Shown here: positions 25,496 to 33,972 of the stretch, one piece after another
Position numbering within the stretch: the first letter of the stretch is position 1
Layout of the letters: every line of letters starts with the position of its first letter
Assembly (NCBI GenBank): GCA_016721765.1
Contig: JADKHO010000001.1
Span: forward strand, 186,001 to 250,000
DNA from: Bacteroidota bacterium
Lineage (GTDB): Bacteria; Bacteroidota; Bacteroidia; UBA4408
Length of the DNA stretch: 64,000 nt
Direction: 5' to 3'
Program-made: the position numbers and the translations under genes
Notes under the pieces: model-generated
What the model was told of the DNA's origin: nothing
Database searches by the model: none
The model's input: only the letters and a program-made list of their open reading frames with translations

Positions 25496-27046
25496 CTAAT
25501 TCCCTTCAATAATTATTTTCTTGCTGTTGCGTGTTCCAGTAATTACATCCTGCATTTCAACAATATAAATTCCTCTGCTGAGCTTGCTAACATCGAGATT
25601 GCTGTATTCTCCACTAATTATTTTCTCTAACACTTTTGTGCCGGTGCTGCTGAACATCCGAATTTTAACAGTAGCATTTTTAGCAAAATAAAGTTTCAAG
25701 GTCTCGTTTGCCGGATTCGGGAAGGCAATAAAATCAAGTGATTCACTTGTTTCATTTTTGTAAACTCCGCTAATAAGTGGATCCGTATTTAAGAGTGAAT
25801 CCACATTTATTAATTCATCGCCGGGTTGATAGGCTAAAAATTGAATTCCATCAAACAACATCTCGTCGGTAGTGCTTGTACCTGCAGTAACATGTTGAGG
25901 AGGTGAAAAAGGATTATGTGGATTGTTGACTGTATTATCGTATATATGCTTCGAAAACAATTTATATCCTATCGGAATTTTTTGAAGTTTTTTGAACGTG
26001 TAAAATCCTTGCCATTCAAAATCCCAATCGTTGATGCGAATCATGTTAATTGTATCGGTTCCTTGATAAGCATAATTTATAATTTTAGTACACACTTTGT
26101 GGGAGTGCGGAAACACAGCAAACAGCGACATATCAAAAGGTAAACCACCTGTTCCGGGATAGGCAGACGTGAAGGAAGATACCGTATTTGCTGGCAAATT
26201 AAGAAACCAGTTTTGTAATGGAACTACATCATAAATAGGGCGCACACCTGTTTCTCCGATGGGATAAAAAAACATTCTGATTTTAGTACTGTCTATTTCC
26301 CCCACTGTTCCTGCAGGATAATGAATTTGCATCACAATTTTTGAACCTGCCTTTACACGAATGCCCGTTTTTAAAGGAAACTGACCCGGAAAAACAGTGG
26401 CAGGTGCGCCCGGTGCGTAAGCTCCGATACCAACTTGTCCGTATATGGTGTAGCAGTTTCCGGATAAATCGTTTACAGTTGTTCCCAGCGTATCCACATT
26501 CACTACAACATGATGTACAATGGCCACATTGCCGGGCACAATTTCATAGGCTTGTAAAATGCGGTCTTGTGTAAATCCGGTGGGGATAGAGAAACACACA
26601 TAACTATCATCATTGTTGGCATTGCTCACAAAGGTTCCGGTTTTTAGTTCGATGGTAGGAGTTCCTTTTAGCTCGTAGGCTGATGTGTAAACAGGTGGAG
26701 CGGGAGCCAAAGTAGTATCCCCTGCAAGGGCGCCTTGATTGAGCCAGCTAATCAAATCATTTTTCTCAGAAGCTGAAATCAAGCGTTCATGCACAAAGCG
26801 CGAATACGTTGTATCCGGACTCCAAGGTGGCATCTCATTGTTTTGTAATTTGCTCAACATGTTGCCAAGGTTATTCACCGTTTCGGTGTAATTCATCATC
26901 GAGGGCGCATGTTGGTTTTGGTGGTGACAACTGCTGCAGCGGGCGTAAAATATGAAGGCTACATCTTTGTAGACAAGTTGGGCGGTGGCTAGATTCGAGA
27001 TGAATGCTGTTAGGAAGAGTGTGGTAAGGAGGAGGGATCTTTTCAT
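25496..27046 (-). CDS. T9SS-secreted protein: cytochrome c-like plus copper type II monooxygenase-like domains
   Basis: 516 aa. A signal peptide (residues 1-22) is followed by YARCSSCHHQNQHAPSMMNY, which has a CxxCH haem-c motif, and later NNEMPPWSPD with an axial Met-type pattern. The central part has VAIVHHVVVNVDT (paired His), MQIHYPAGTVG and FPHSHKVCTKI (HSH), matching the CuH and CuM site patterns of peptidylglycine-hydroxylating-type copper monooxygenases. The C-terminal 80 residues (IAFPNPANETLKLYF, GIYIVEMQD) form a T9SS type A sorting domain. An outer-surface or extracellular copper enzyme with a haem electron donor is inferred. The substrate is unknown. Confidence 0.8.
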   Translation of the reverse strand: MKRSLLLTTLFLTAFISNLATAQLVYKDVAFIFYARCSSCHHQNQHAPSMMNYTETVNNLGNMLSKLQNNEMPPWSPDTTYSRFVHERLISASEKNDLISWLNQGALAGDTTLAPAPPVYTSAYELKGTPTIELKTGTFVSNANNDDSYVCFSIPTGFTQDRILQAYEIVPGNVAIVHHVVVNVDTLGTTVNDLSGNCYTIYGQVGIGAYAPGAPATVFPGQFPLKTGIRVKAGSKIVMQIHYPAGTVGEIDSTKIRMFFYPIGETGVRPIYDVVPLQNWFLNLPANTVSSFTSAYPGTGGLPFDMSLFAVFPHSHKVCTKIINYAYQGTDTINMIRINDWDFEWQGFYTFKKLQKIPIGYKLFSKHIYDNTVNNPHNPFSPPQHVTAGTSTTDEMLFDGIQFLAYQPGDELINVDSLLNTDPLISGVYKNETSESLDFIAFPNPANETLKLYFAKNATVKIRMFSSTGTKVLEKIISGEYSNLDVSKLSRGIYIVEMQDVITGTRNSKKIIIEGN

Positions 27047-27104
27047 TTTGTTTTGAATAATTGATTGGATGAATTATATCTATCATTTCAGGTATGAGAG
27101 CAAA

Positions 27105-27932
27105 TTACTTTAATTTTTTCTTTGCTTTTGAATGTGGCAAAAAATTATCTCCAGTTATTATTTTTTTACCCGTTTGCATTTCTAATTGAAGTCTCGCATC
27201 TTTCGCAATTTTACCTCCCTTTTTACTGGCTTTTGCATTTTCTTGTAATCCTATCGCCTCATCTGTTTGAGCTATTTGACGTGTCGAAAGTTCAGCTAAT
27301 GCAGTAAATATCAATTCGGCTTCACTCATGTGGTCTCTCAAGTTTTGGGATTTTAGTCCTTTAAAATCTTTATGGCTTTTTACAGTTAGTCCTGTCCATT
27401 CTTGATGAATAATATTGGTGAGCAATGCAAATTCATTCGCTTTTTCAACTCCATTCTCCTTCCAGTAATCAGTAAGCTTATTTCTGGTTTCTTGTCCAGT
27501 CATTCGTTGTTGAATCCACATTTCGCTTCGTCCCAATTTTTGCCAATTTTCTCTAGCTCGATCTATACTTTGGCTTGGGTCAGCAATTTCTTGCATTCGC
27601 TCGTATCCCACTTTTGCTAACCATTGCTTAAATGGTTCTGCCTTCTGTGATGGGATAGATTGAATAAGCCTAAAAATATCTTGTACATTGCCTGCTAAAG
27701 TTTTACGTTTCTTGCCATTAGATAACATTTCTACCTGGGGACAATTTGTCCCTAGGTAAATAGCAAGTTCAGCATCTCTTTTTCTAATTTTTTTTAAATA
27801 GTCAGTTGGGTTTACAGATTCAGTGAGAGCTCCGACAATATCAACTATAGAAAAATACCAAACATCCTTTTCTTCATCATAATATCGGCGAACTTGCCTG
27901 TCTTCAAATAAAATTATGTTTCGACTGTTCAT
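27105..27932 (-). CDS. Bro-N / DinD-like protein
   Basis: 275 aa. The N-terminal BRO domain: IILFEDRQVRRYYDEEKDVWYFSIVDIVGAL, then YLKKIRKRD. The middle and C-terminal part (WIQQRMTGQETRNKLTDYWKENG, NIIHQEWTGLTVKSHKDFKGL, NLRDHMSEAELIFTALAELSTRQI) match DinD-type and phage antirepressor-associated proteins. DinD of E. coli is damage-inducible and inhibits RecA filaments. No operator of the GATTG-N5-CAATC type was found upstream. Phage antirepressor relatives are an alternative origin. It lies between the T9SS enzyme and the DpnI-type locus. Confidence 0.75.
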   Translation of the reverse strand: MNSRNIILFEDRQVRRYYDEEKDVWYFSIVDIVGALTESVNPTDYLKKIRKRDAELAIYLGTNCPQVEMLSNGKKRKTLAGNVQDIFRLIQSIPSQKAEPFKQWLAKVGYERMQEIADPSQSIDRARENWQKLGRSEMWIQQRMTGQETRNKLTDYWKENGVEKANEFALLTNIIHQEWTGLTVKSHKDFKGLKSQNLRDHMSEAELIFTALAELSTRQIAQTDEAIGLQENAKASKKGGKIAKDARLQLEMQTGKKIITGDNFLPHSKAKKKLK

Positions 27933-28170
27933 TTATATTCAGTTTTAATTAAACTTAATTGATATTTGTTGTCAGATTGAACGATAATAAAAATATTTGT
28001 GAAACGTCATTTAAACTAAATTTCGCCTTGGCTTTGATGCAATTAAAGTTGTTAATATCATAGTGTTGAGATAGAGCGTTTTTTGCATTTATTAAGATTA
28101 AGAGGATATTTTCCATTTGACACTAGAATACTTGTATTTACAAGCCTTAAACTAAATAGTTGGTTGACAA

Positions 28171-28389
28171 TTATTTTAGGCTTTGCAAAAATAAATTATA
28201 AAGTTCCTCATCTATAGTATCTGATATTTCAACCACCTCATCTATCGACACATCATTTTGCTTAATAAATTCTTTAATTGAATTGGTTAATTCAATCTCT
28301 TTTGAAGGTATATCCATGCCCCAAAATAAAATTGAGCTCCCTTTTATTAAATAGAAATTATTGGAGTTACTTATTTCCATATCTTGCAA
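28171..28389 (-). CDS. hypothetical acidic small protein near the DpnI-type locus
   Basis: 72 aa from ATG at 28389, or 69 aa from ATG at 28380 (MEISNSNNFYLIKGSSILFW). It is acidic (many Glu and Asp) with no signal peptide. It lies 319 bp after the DpnD-like gene on the same strand. No family is recognised, and the reading frame could be chance. The stretch 28390-28707 shows no convincing gene, and 27933-28170 shows nothing. Confidence 0.4.
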   Translation of the reverse strand: MQDMEISNSNNFYLIKGSSILFWGMDIPSKEIELTNSIKEFIKQNDVSIDEVVEISDTIDEELYNLFLQSLK

Positions 28390-28707
28390 TGTTTAATCAC
28401 TTAAAAAAATTCAACTTGAGGTTCTGGTAATTTAAGTAATTTATTTGATTTGCTTTACAATTCTGAAATAGAGTTCAATGCTTCAATTAAACCAATATCA
28501 AACTTTGTTACTAAGTCCTATTACCTCTATATTTCACTCACTATTTGCAATCCATTTTTTGTGAAGTTACATGCTATGTGCGTTTCATCCAAAATTCTCA
28601 ACGATGAATTTTCTTATTGCAATGAGTATCTTGAACAGTAAATAAACTTATATTACTTAATTTGGGTAGCATAAATTCAAATATTTAAATTGGTATAGCC
28701 CGGAAAC

Positions 28708-28878
28708 TTATTCTTCAACTTCGAAAAATTCAGTTCCATTTGAATCCTCTGCACCCAAAACAATTTCTTCTATTCCATATAACTCAATGACTTTTGATAA
28801 AGCCTGCTCGGCAGAATTAGCCTCTATTTCAATAATTCTTGAAAGCACCTCCTTTACTTCTATTTTAAAAATTTCCAT
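28708..28878 (-). CDS. DpnD/PcfM-family small protein
   Basis: 56 aa, MEIFKIEVKEVLSRIIEIEA then NSAEQALSKVIELYGIEEIV, LGAEDSNGTEFFEVEE. This matches the DpnD/PcfM pattern: F.I...E.L.R..E..A....A......Y...EIVL...D..G..F. In pneumococcal DpnI systems dpnD follows the nuclease gene dpnC, and its role is unknown. Here its ATG lies inside the last 14 bases of the nuclease gene, so the two are translationally coupled on the minus strand. A good candidate that is too short for standard ORF limits. Confidence 0.8.
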   Translation of the reverse strand: MEIFKIEVKEVLSRIIEIEANSAEQALSKVIELYGIEEIVLGAEDSNGTEFFEVEE

Positions 28879-29644
28879 GAGCTAATTTTTTATAGTTACC
28901 ATTGCCACAAAATTCTATAATTCCCTTGTCTCTTAAGACTTGAAGTTGTTGCCTGATTTTATCTTTAATGAAATTATTATTCGGATACTTGAGTTTTAAT
29001 TTCCCCTCAAATTTATAAACATCATCAAGTTTAAAGCTCTGACTTTTAATTGCATCAATACACATCAAAACATCAAGAATCCAACCCTTGGATTCGTCTG
29101 ATTTATCTCTTAAAAATAACGTCCGTTTAAAGGCAATTTCAACTTTGTTTCTTTCTATTAGCTGTGAATCCTTAACAATAAACACCTTTCCTGCCTCTGC
29201 TACATTTGAGATATTAATATTACACCCCTGCCAACCCGCCCTTTTTGCTGTACTTGCTAGTGGCTTTCTCTTAATTATAATTTCAGCTGTAAAGAATTGC
29301 TTAGGAATAATTAAAAAATTATTAACAGACCAATTTTTTGTGTATGTCAAAAAGAGAAAGTTGGGGTTCTTATTTGAATTTATTCTTTCAATCATTTTTG
29401 AGTAAGCTCCATCGTTAATTGTATTTGTTAAGTCACCACATTTACTTTTAAGTTCAAACTCCTCAGTACAATCATTGCAATAGAAATCTGCCACAGGTCT
29501 ATTATTTTCAAATCCCTTTAATGAATCATTTCCGCAACAGGGACAATACGAGTTTTCCTTAACCCAATTCTCTGTTAAAATTCTTGCAATCTGCGAATTA
29601 TTAGAATATCCTTTGGAAAGATTCGTATTAAGATTTAGTTTCAT
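28865..29644 (-). CDS. dpnC: DpnI homologue, methyl-directed GATC endonuclease (type IIM)
   Basis: 259 aa and very similar to pneumococcal DpnI in layout. The zinc-binding Cys34, Cys37 (CPCCG), Cys56 and Cys59 are present. The PD-(D/E)xK residues are Asp53 (PVADFYCNDC), Glu64 and Lys66 (EFELKSK), in the same positions as DpnI. NDGAYSKMIERI, FLTYTKNWSVNNFLIIP, QRKPLAPTARRAGW-like (here KRKPLASTAKRAGWQGC) and the C-terminal winged helix IRQQLQVLRDKGIIEFCGNGNYKKL follow. DpnI cuts G(m6A)TC DNA and needs no methylase. No Dam-type methylase is present in the window, as expected for this system. Confidence 0.95.
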   Translation of the reverse strand: MKLNLNTNLSKGYSNNSQIARILTENWVKENSYCPCCGNDSLKGFENNRPVADFYCNDCTEEFELKSKCGDLTNTINDGAYSKMIERINSNKNPNFLFLTYTKNWSVNNFLIIPKQFFTAEIIIKRKPLASTAKRAGWQGCNINISNVAEAGKVFIVKDSQLIERNKVEIAFKRTLFLRDKSDESKGWILDVLMCIDAIKSQSFKLDDVYKFEGKLKLKYPNNNFIKDKIRQQLQVLRDKGIIEFCGNGNYKKLAHGNF

Positions 29645-29752
29645 TTCTATATTCGATGCTTTGGGATTTTCACTCTTATGTTGTGTATTTTATTGAATGC
29701 TTTAATTATCTAAATTTAAATAAATTTAAGTTTAATTTACAATTCATATTTA

Positions 29753-31591
29753 TTACATAACCCCCACCCCCCTCCTCCCCAGCACCACCGAACTAAACTC
29801 AAACTCCCTAATCTCCAATGGAGAATCAAATTCATCTTTGCGGCGGAGCAGGACCATTTTTTGCAGGATGAAGGAATTTCGGAATTCCTTTTTTTCGTAT
29901 TCAGCACTTGCCTTTTGAAACAATTGTTGGGTTAGTTGTTCTGCGATAAGCAAGTGCGGGTGAAAACAAAACGTAGCCATACTCGGCGGAAGCGCCAGTT
30001 TTTTCTTCAACACTTTCACAAAATCCACCAGCGAAAAAGGATGCAGCACATCTATATATACACTGTGCTGCGGAAAAAAATTGTAGTTATTCAGCTGTAT
30101 TTCAAATGGAGGTTGTTGCAAGCACACTTCATCCAATGCCTGCACCAGTGCATCTTCCACGCTTTCATCCTGATAAAAAGAAGCCAGCACCAGTTGTGGA
30201 TTCCCTTTTTCGGCGCGTGGAAATTTATACTGTTGTGCAAAGTGTTTTTTCTCCTGCATGATTTCGTCACTGAGGTGTTTAGGGGGATAAATCACTACCT
30301 GATAGCAGTATTCCTTCTCGCTTAATTTTCCGCTTTTTTCGGGTGAGGATGAAATTCCGTTAAAGGGATTAAAAGTGCGCAAGGAACTGGTAACGCCCAC
30401 TGCACGCTGTATGGCCTTTGCTCCAAATAAGATGCGCATTTTGTCCATGGCCTGATACAAGTTGATGATGTGTGCACTGTCTTCAAACAAATTAATTTGA
30501 TAGCCTCCGCCTACCAAATGGCTAAAACGCACGCCAATTAAGCGAATGAGCATGCGGCGGCTGTAGAGTTTATCAAACAATTCCTTTACCCGTGCAATGA
30601 GTACATGATCGCTGGAAGTATGCGGAATGCGGCACTGCATGGTGTGTGTATCAAAATTGGTATAGCGGATTTTTACACTCACACAGCCTGTAAGTTTATT
30701 TTCGCTGCGCAGTTGAAAAGCGGTTTTCTCCACCATCTTTACCAGCAAGGCTTTGAGCATGCTCACATCAATGGAGTCTTTATCAAACGTTTCTTCACAG
30801 GAAATGCTTTTGCGTTCGTTATAAGGCTCTACAGGCGTATTGTCGATGCCGTTTGCTTTGCGCCAGATGAGGCCTCCGTTTTCGCCCAATACATTTTGCA
30901 ACAGTTCGATGGGCATTTGCTGCACGGTATGCACTTTTTCAACACCCATGCTGCGCAACAAGGCATAGGTTTTTTCACCTACCATGGGAATTTTTTTAAT
31001 GGAAAGCGGAGCCAGAAAATTTTTCTCCAAGCCAAAATCAATTTTCATTTGGTTGTTGGGCTTGGCTTCGTCGGTAGCTACTTTGCTCACCGTTTTATTG
31101 GCGCTCATGCCAAATGAAATAGGCAAACCGGTTTCGCGCATGATGCGCTGGCGCAGCTCGGTAGCATATTGATAGCAGCCAAAAAATTTATCCATGCCGG
31201 TAAAATCCATGTAAAACTCATCGATGGAAGCTCGTTCAAAGAGCGGTGCTTTTTCTTTTATTATTTGTGTTACCTCATCGGAGCGCTTGCTGTACTCTTC
31301 GTAATCACCGCGCACCACCAGTGCATCGGGACACAAGCGCCGGGCGAGTTTCATGGGCATGGCCGAATGAATTCCAAAGGCACGCGCCTCGTAACTGCAG
31401 GCTGCTACTACTCCCCTATCGCTGCTTCCCCCTACCAGCACCGGCTTTCCGATAAGTTCGGGATGCATGAGTCGGGAAACGGAAACAAAAAAGCTATCGA
31501 GGTCCATGTGCACAACTGTTCGGTGATCCTCTTCGCCCAAGCCCCGCCAGCGGAGCGATGGGCTATCTATACTCTTGCTTTGCATAATCAT
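29753..31591 (-). CDS. dinB: Y-family DNA polymerase (Pol IV / DinB type) fused to a degenerate 2H phosphoesterase-like domain
   Basis: 612 aa. Residues 25-410 form a Y-family polymerase: HMDLDSFFVSVSRL (catalytic Asp), GVVAACSYEARAFGIHSAMP, RASIDEFYMDFTGM (catalytic Asp/Glu) and ISFGMSANKTVSKVA, then the thumb, little-finger domain and QRAVGVTSSLR. Residues about 430-612 form an extra domain with YQVVIYPPKHLSDEIM, then NPQLVLASFYQ and FHPHLLIAE, resembling the two motifs of 2'-5' RNA ligase-like 2H phosphoesterases. The first motif has Gln where His is expected. It lies 2 bp after the radical SAM gene. The TTG/ATG ambiguity at the start is small, and ATG at 31591 was used. Confidence 0.88.
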   Translation of the reverse strand: MIMQSKSIDSPSLRWRGLGEEDHRTVVHMDLDSFFVSVSRLMHPELIGKPVLVGGSSDRGVVAACSYEARAFGIHSAMPMKLARRLCPDALVVRGDYEEYSKRSDEVTQIIKEKAPLFERASIDEFYMDFTGMDKFFGCYQYATELRQRIMRETGLPISFGMSANKTVSKVATDEAKPNNQMKIDFGLEKNFLAPLSIKKIPMVGEKTYALLRSMGVEKVHTVQQMPIELLQNVLGENGGLIWRKANGIDNTPVEPYNERKSISCEETFDKDSIDVSMLKALLVKMVEKTAFQLRSENKLTGCVSVKIRYTNFDTHTMQCRIPHTSSDHVLIARVKELFDKLYSRRMLIRLIGVRFSHLVGGGYQINLFEDSAHIINLYQAMDKMRILFGAKAIQRAVGVTSSLRTFNPFNGISSSPEKSGKLSEKEYCYQVVIYPPKHLSDEIMQEKKHFAQQYKFPRAEKGNPQLVLASFYQDESVEDALVQALDEVCLQQPPFEIQLNNYNFFPQHSVYIDVLHPFSLVDFVKVLKKKLALPPSMATFCFHPHLLIAEQLTQQLFQKASAEYEKKEFRNSFILQKMVLLRRKDEFDSPLEIREFEFSSVVLGRRGVGVM

Positions 31592-31593
31592 TT

Positions 31594-32670
31594 TTAAAAC
31601 AAATTCAATTGTCCGTGTTTTTCGGGTCTTTTAAACTGGGTAAAATCGTATTCGGGAAAATGGCAATTCGCCATGTATTTTTTCTTGGCCATGTAAAACA
31701 ACTGACGAATGCTTTCGGCTACTTTTCCCTCGCCTTTCATGCGGGTGCCAAAGCGCGAATCGTTTACTTGTCCGCCGTGGCAGGCTTTAATATGGTTCCA
31801 AATTTTATCGGCTGCATCGGGCATATTTTTAAAAAGCCAATCTTGAAACAGCGTGGCAATTTCTCCGTTGAGGCGTACTATCGTATAGCCGGCAGTTTGG
31901 CCTCCGCGTTCAGCCACAGCTTTAATAATTTCGGGAATTTCATCGCTGTTTAATCCGGGAATGATAGGGGCTGTCATCACTCCTACGGGAATATTATTTT
32001 TAGCCAATTCTTCAATGACGCGCAAACGATTTTTGGCGGTAGCGGTGCGGGGTTCCAGCATGAGGCGCAACTCTTCGCGCAGGGAAGTAATCGAAACCAT
32101 AACCTGCACCAAATTGAGTTTGGCCAATTCGCGCAGTACATCTACATCGCGCAAAATCAGGGAATTTTTGGTGATGATACCTACCGGATTTTTATACTCC
32201 AGCATTACTTCGAGCAAACTGCGGGTAATTTTGTACTTGCGTTCGAGGGGTTGATAACAATCGGTATTACCTGAAAACACTATGGATTCCGGGCTATAAT
32301 TTTTTCGATCAAAATGCTTGCGCAACAAATTAGGGGCATCGGGTTTGACAATTATTTTGCGTTCGAAATCGAGGCCGGCGCTGAAGCCGTAGTATTGGTG
32401 CGAATTGCGGGCATAGCAGTAAATACAGCCGTGCTCGCAACCTTGGTAGGGATTTAAACTGTTCATCATGCCTACATCGGGGCTGTTCATTTTGTTTACC
32501 ACCTTGCGCGGTGTTTCAATAAACACTTCAGTTTTGGAATTGCTCAGCAGTTCTTCATCCAGGCCTTCTATATGTTCGGTAACCAAACTTTGTTTTAAAA
32601 AGCGGTTGGCTGTATTTAGCTGTGCACCTCTGCCTTTTAAATAGTCTTTTGAATTGTGGTTATTTGACAT
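31594..32670 (-). CDS. PA0069-family radical SAM protein
   Basis: 358 aa. The radical SAM cluster is GCEHGCIYCYARN (Cys-x3-Cys-x2-Cys) after MNSLNPYQ, the PA0069/Rv2578c pattern, and later blocks are IVFSGNTDCYQPLERKY, GIITKNSLILRDVDVL and PIIPGLNSDEIPEII. These proteins resemble spore photoproduct lyase-related radical SAM enzymes. Their substrate is not established, and many sit next to dinB-type genes. Here it is first in an operon with the Y-family polymerase (2 bp gap), and its start lies 18 bp after candidate operator 3. Confidence 0.88.
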   Translation of the reverse strand: MSNNHNSKDYLKGRGAQLNTANRFLKQSLVTEHIEGLDEELLSNSKTEVFIETPRKVVNKMNSPDVGMMNSLNPYQGCEHGCIYCYARNSHQYYGFSAGLDFERKIIVKPDAPNLLRKHFDRKNYSPESIVFSGNTDCYQPLERKYKITRSLLEVMLEYKNPVGIITKNSLILRDVDVLRELAKLNLVQVMVSITSLREELRLMLEPRTATAKNRLRVIEELAKNNIPVGVMTAPIIPGLNSDEIPEIIKAVAERGGQTAGYTIVRLNGEIATLFQDWLFKNMPDAADKIWNHIKACHGGQVNDSRFGTRMKGEGKVAESIRQLFYMAKKKYMANCHFPEYDFTQFKRPEKHGQLNLF

Positions 32671-32687
32671 GATAAGCAGTTAAAATA

Positions 32688-32706
32688 ATGATTGTATTGC
32701 AAACAA
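32688..32706. promoter_or_regulatory. candidate SOS-like operator 3 (radical SAM-dinB / S24 region)
   Basis: ATGATTGTATTGCAAACAA: the left arm ATGATTG matches operator 1, while the right arm is degenerate (CAAAC instead of CAATC). It lies 18 bp upstream of the radical SAM start on the minus strand. Confidence 0.5.
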
Positions 32707-32711
32707 TTTTG

Positions 32712-32728
32712 TGATTACAATATAATCA
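32712..32728. promoter_or_regulatory. candidate SOS-like operator 4 (radical SAM-dinB / S24 region)
   Basis: TGATTA (32712-32717), spacer CAATA, TAATCA (32723-32728): a perfect 6-bp inverted repeat with the same CAATA spacer as operator 1. It lies 5 bp from operator 3, so the two could form a double site. Confidence 0.55.
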
Positions 32729-32929
32729 TTTATATTTGCAGAAGAAAAAATCCACCACAAAGTTTATAAGGGAGAAAAGCACAAAGAAGGATGTTTTTTA
32801 GTTCTATTTGGTTAGTAGTCGGCTCTTCGCCTTTGTGAACCTTTGTGGATGAATTTTTTGATTTTGGGTAGGACACAAAAAAGTGGTTTAGGATGAGTGG
32901 GTGAAATCGTTGTGGTAAAAATTAGAATT

Positions 32930-33090
32930 CAAATCCTATGTGATTTTTAACACATAGAAGCATAGTAACATAGGTTTCACATATGGATGAACTATGTAGT
33001 TAGATTAAATTTTTATGAAACACATAGAAACATAGGTAACATAGGTTTTCACATAGGAATGAACTTTGTGGCTATGTGTTTATTTTTTTC
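32930..33090. repeat. CACATAGRAACATAGG-type intergenic repeats
   Basis: Repeated words ACACATAGAAGCATAGTAAC and ACACATAGAAACATAGG with TAACATAGGTTTTCACATAG. A related word, CCTATGTGCCTATGTGTTTA, closes the 39.4-40.0 kb array. The 32731-32930 stretch has AAGGCACAAAG-like words (CACAAAGTTTATAAGG, CCTTTGTGAACCTTTGTGG) and no gene. Confidence 0.6.
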
Positions 33091-33146
33091 ACCACGGGAG
33101 TAAAGATTTTAATTAAATTGCCAATACTTATAAAACCTCAAAAGCT

Positions 33147-33965
33147 ATGCATTTCAGCAACAACATTAAGCTTCTTCGTCAGCGCAGGCAGCGCACGCAA
33201 GATGTGGTGGCAGGTGAACTCGGGATGAGTCGCTCCACCTTTAACAGTTATGAAAATGGGTTAATTACCAACCCTACGGTAGAAGCATTAATTGGTTTTT
33301 CGAGCTATTTTAAATTATCGATTGACACCTTAGTAAAAGTAGATTTAAGCAAACTCTCCGAAAGTAAATTGCGGGAACTAGAACTGGGGCACGATGATTT
33401 TATTAAAGGTGCCAAGCTGCGGGTACTAGCAACTACGGTAGACAGCAAAAACCGCGATAACATAGAGCTGGTGCCGGTAAAGGCAAAGGCCGGTTACACA
33501 GCAGGCTATAACGATCCGGAATTTATTAGTTCCTTACCTACCTTTCAATTGCCCTTTTTGGCTCCCGATCGCAAGTACCGCACTTTTCAAATCAGTGGCG
33601 ACAGTATGTTACCCATTCCCGACAAGAGTTATGTAACGGCCGAATTTGTGGATAATTGGATGAACGTGAAAGATGGAAATGCATACATCATCCTCACACA
33701 GGACGATGGCGTGGTATTTAAAGTGGTGTTTAACCAACTGCGCAGCAAAAAGAAATTTTTACTCAAATCGCTAAATACAACTTACGAACCTTACGAATTG
33801 CCTTTAAGCGAAGTGCGCGAAATCTGGAAATTCATCAATTACATCAGCCACGAGCTACCACAACCCGATGGCAATAAAGATGAATTGCTGAATACCGTTA
33901 ATCTACTGCAAAAGGAAATGTCGAAAATTACGAGTCAGTTGAAAAAAGGCAGTGTACTAAAGTAA
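33147..33965 (+). CDS. XRE-HTH plus S24 peptidase repressor (LexA/CI type)
   Basis: 272 aa. An XRE helix-turn-helix at residues 5-62 (LRQRRQRTQDVVAGELGMSR, STFNSYENG) is followed by a linker and an S24 peptidase domain. Autocleavage residues are visible: a candidate Ala115-Gly116 cut site in KAKAGYTAGY, nucleophile Ser153 in FQISGDSMLP and general base Lys192 in VVFKVVFN. Such repressors inactivate themselves with activated RecA. It is divergent from the radical SAM-dinB operon, with two operators between them, and the dnaE/yedK region has two more. This suggests it acts as the regulator of a damage regulon. Not canonical LexA, since the DNA-binding domain is XRE-like. Confidence 0.88.
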   Translation: MHFSNNIKLLRQRRQRTQDVVAGELGMSRSTFNSYENGLITNPTVEALIGFSSYFKLSIDTLVKVDLSKLSESKLRELELGHDDFIKGAKLRVLATTVDSKNRDNIELVPVKAKAGYTAGYNDPEFISSLPTFQLPFLAPDRKYRTFQISGDSMLPIPDKSYVTAEFVDNWMNVKDGNAYIILTQDDGVVFKVVFNQLRSKKKFLLKSLNTTYEPYELPLSEVREIWKFINYISHELPQPDGNKDELLNTVNLLQKEMSKITSQLKKGSVLK

Positions 33966-33972
33966 ACGCTTT

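Noticed and set aside
28450..28641. A 63-codon plus-strand ORF between the DpnD-like gene and the 72-aa gene
   Set aside because: No family, no signal and opposite strand to its neighbours. Composition looks like random AT-rich DNA.
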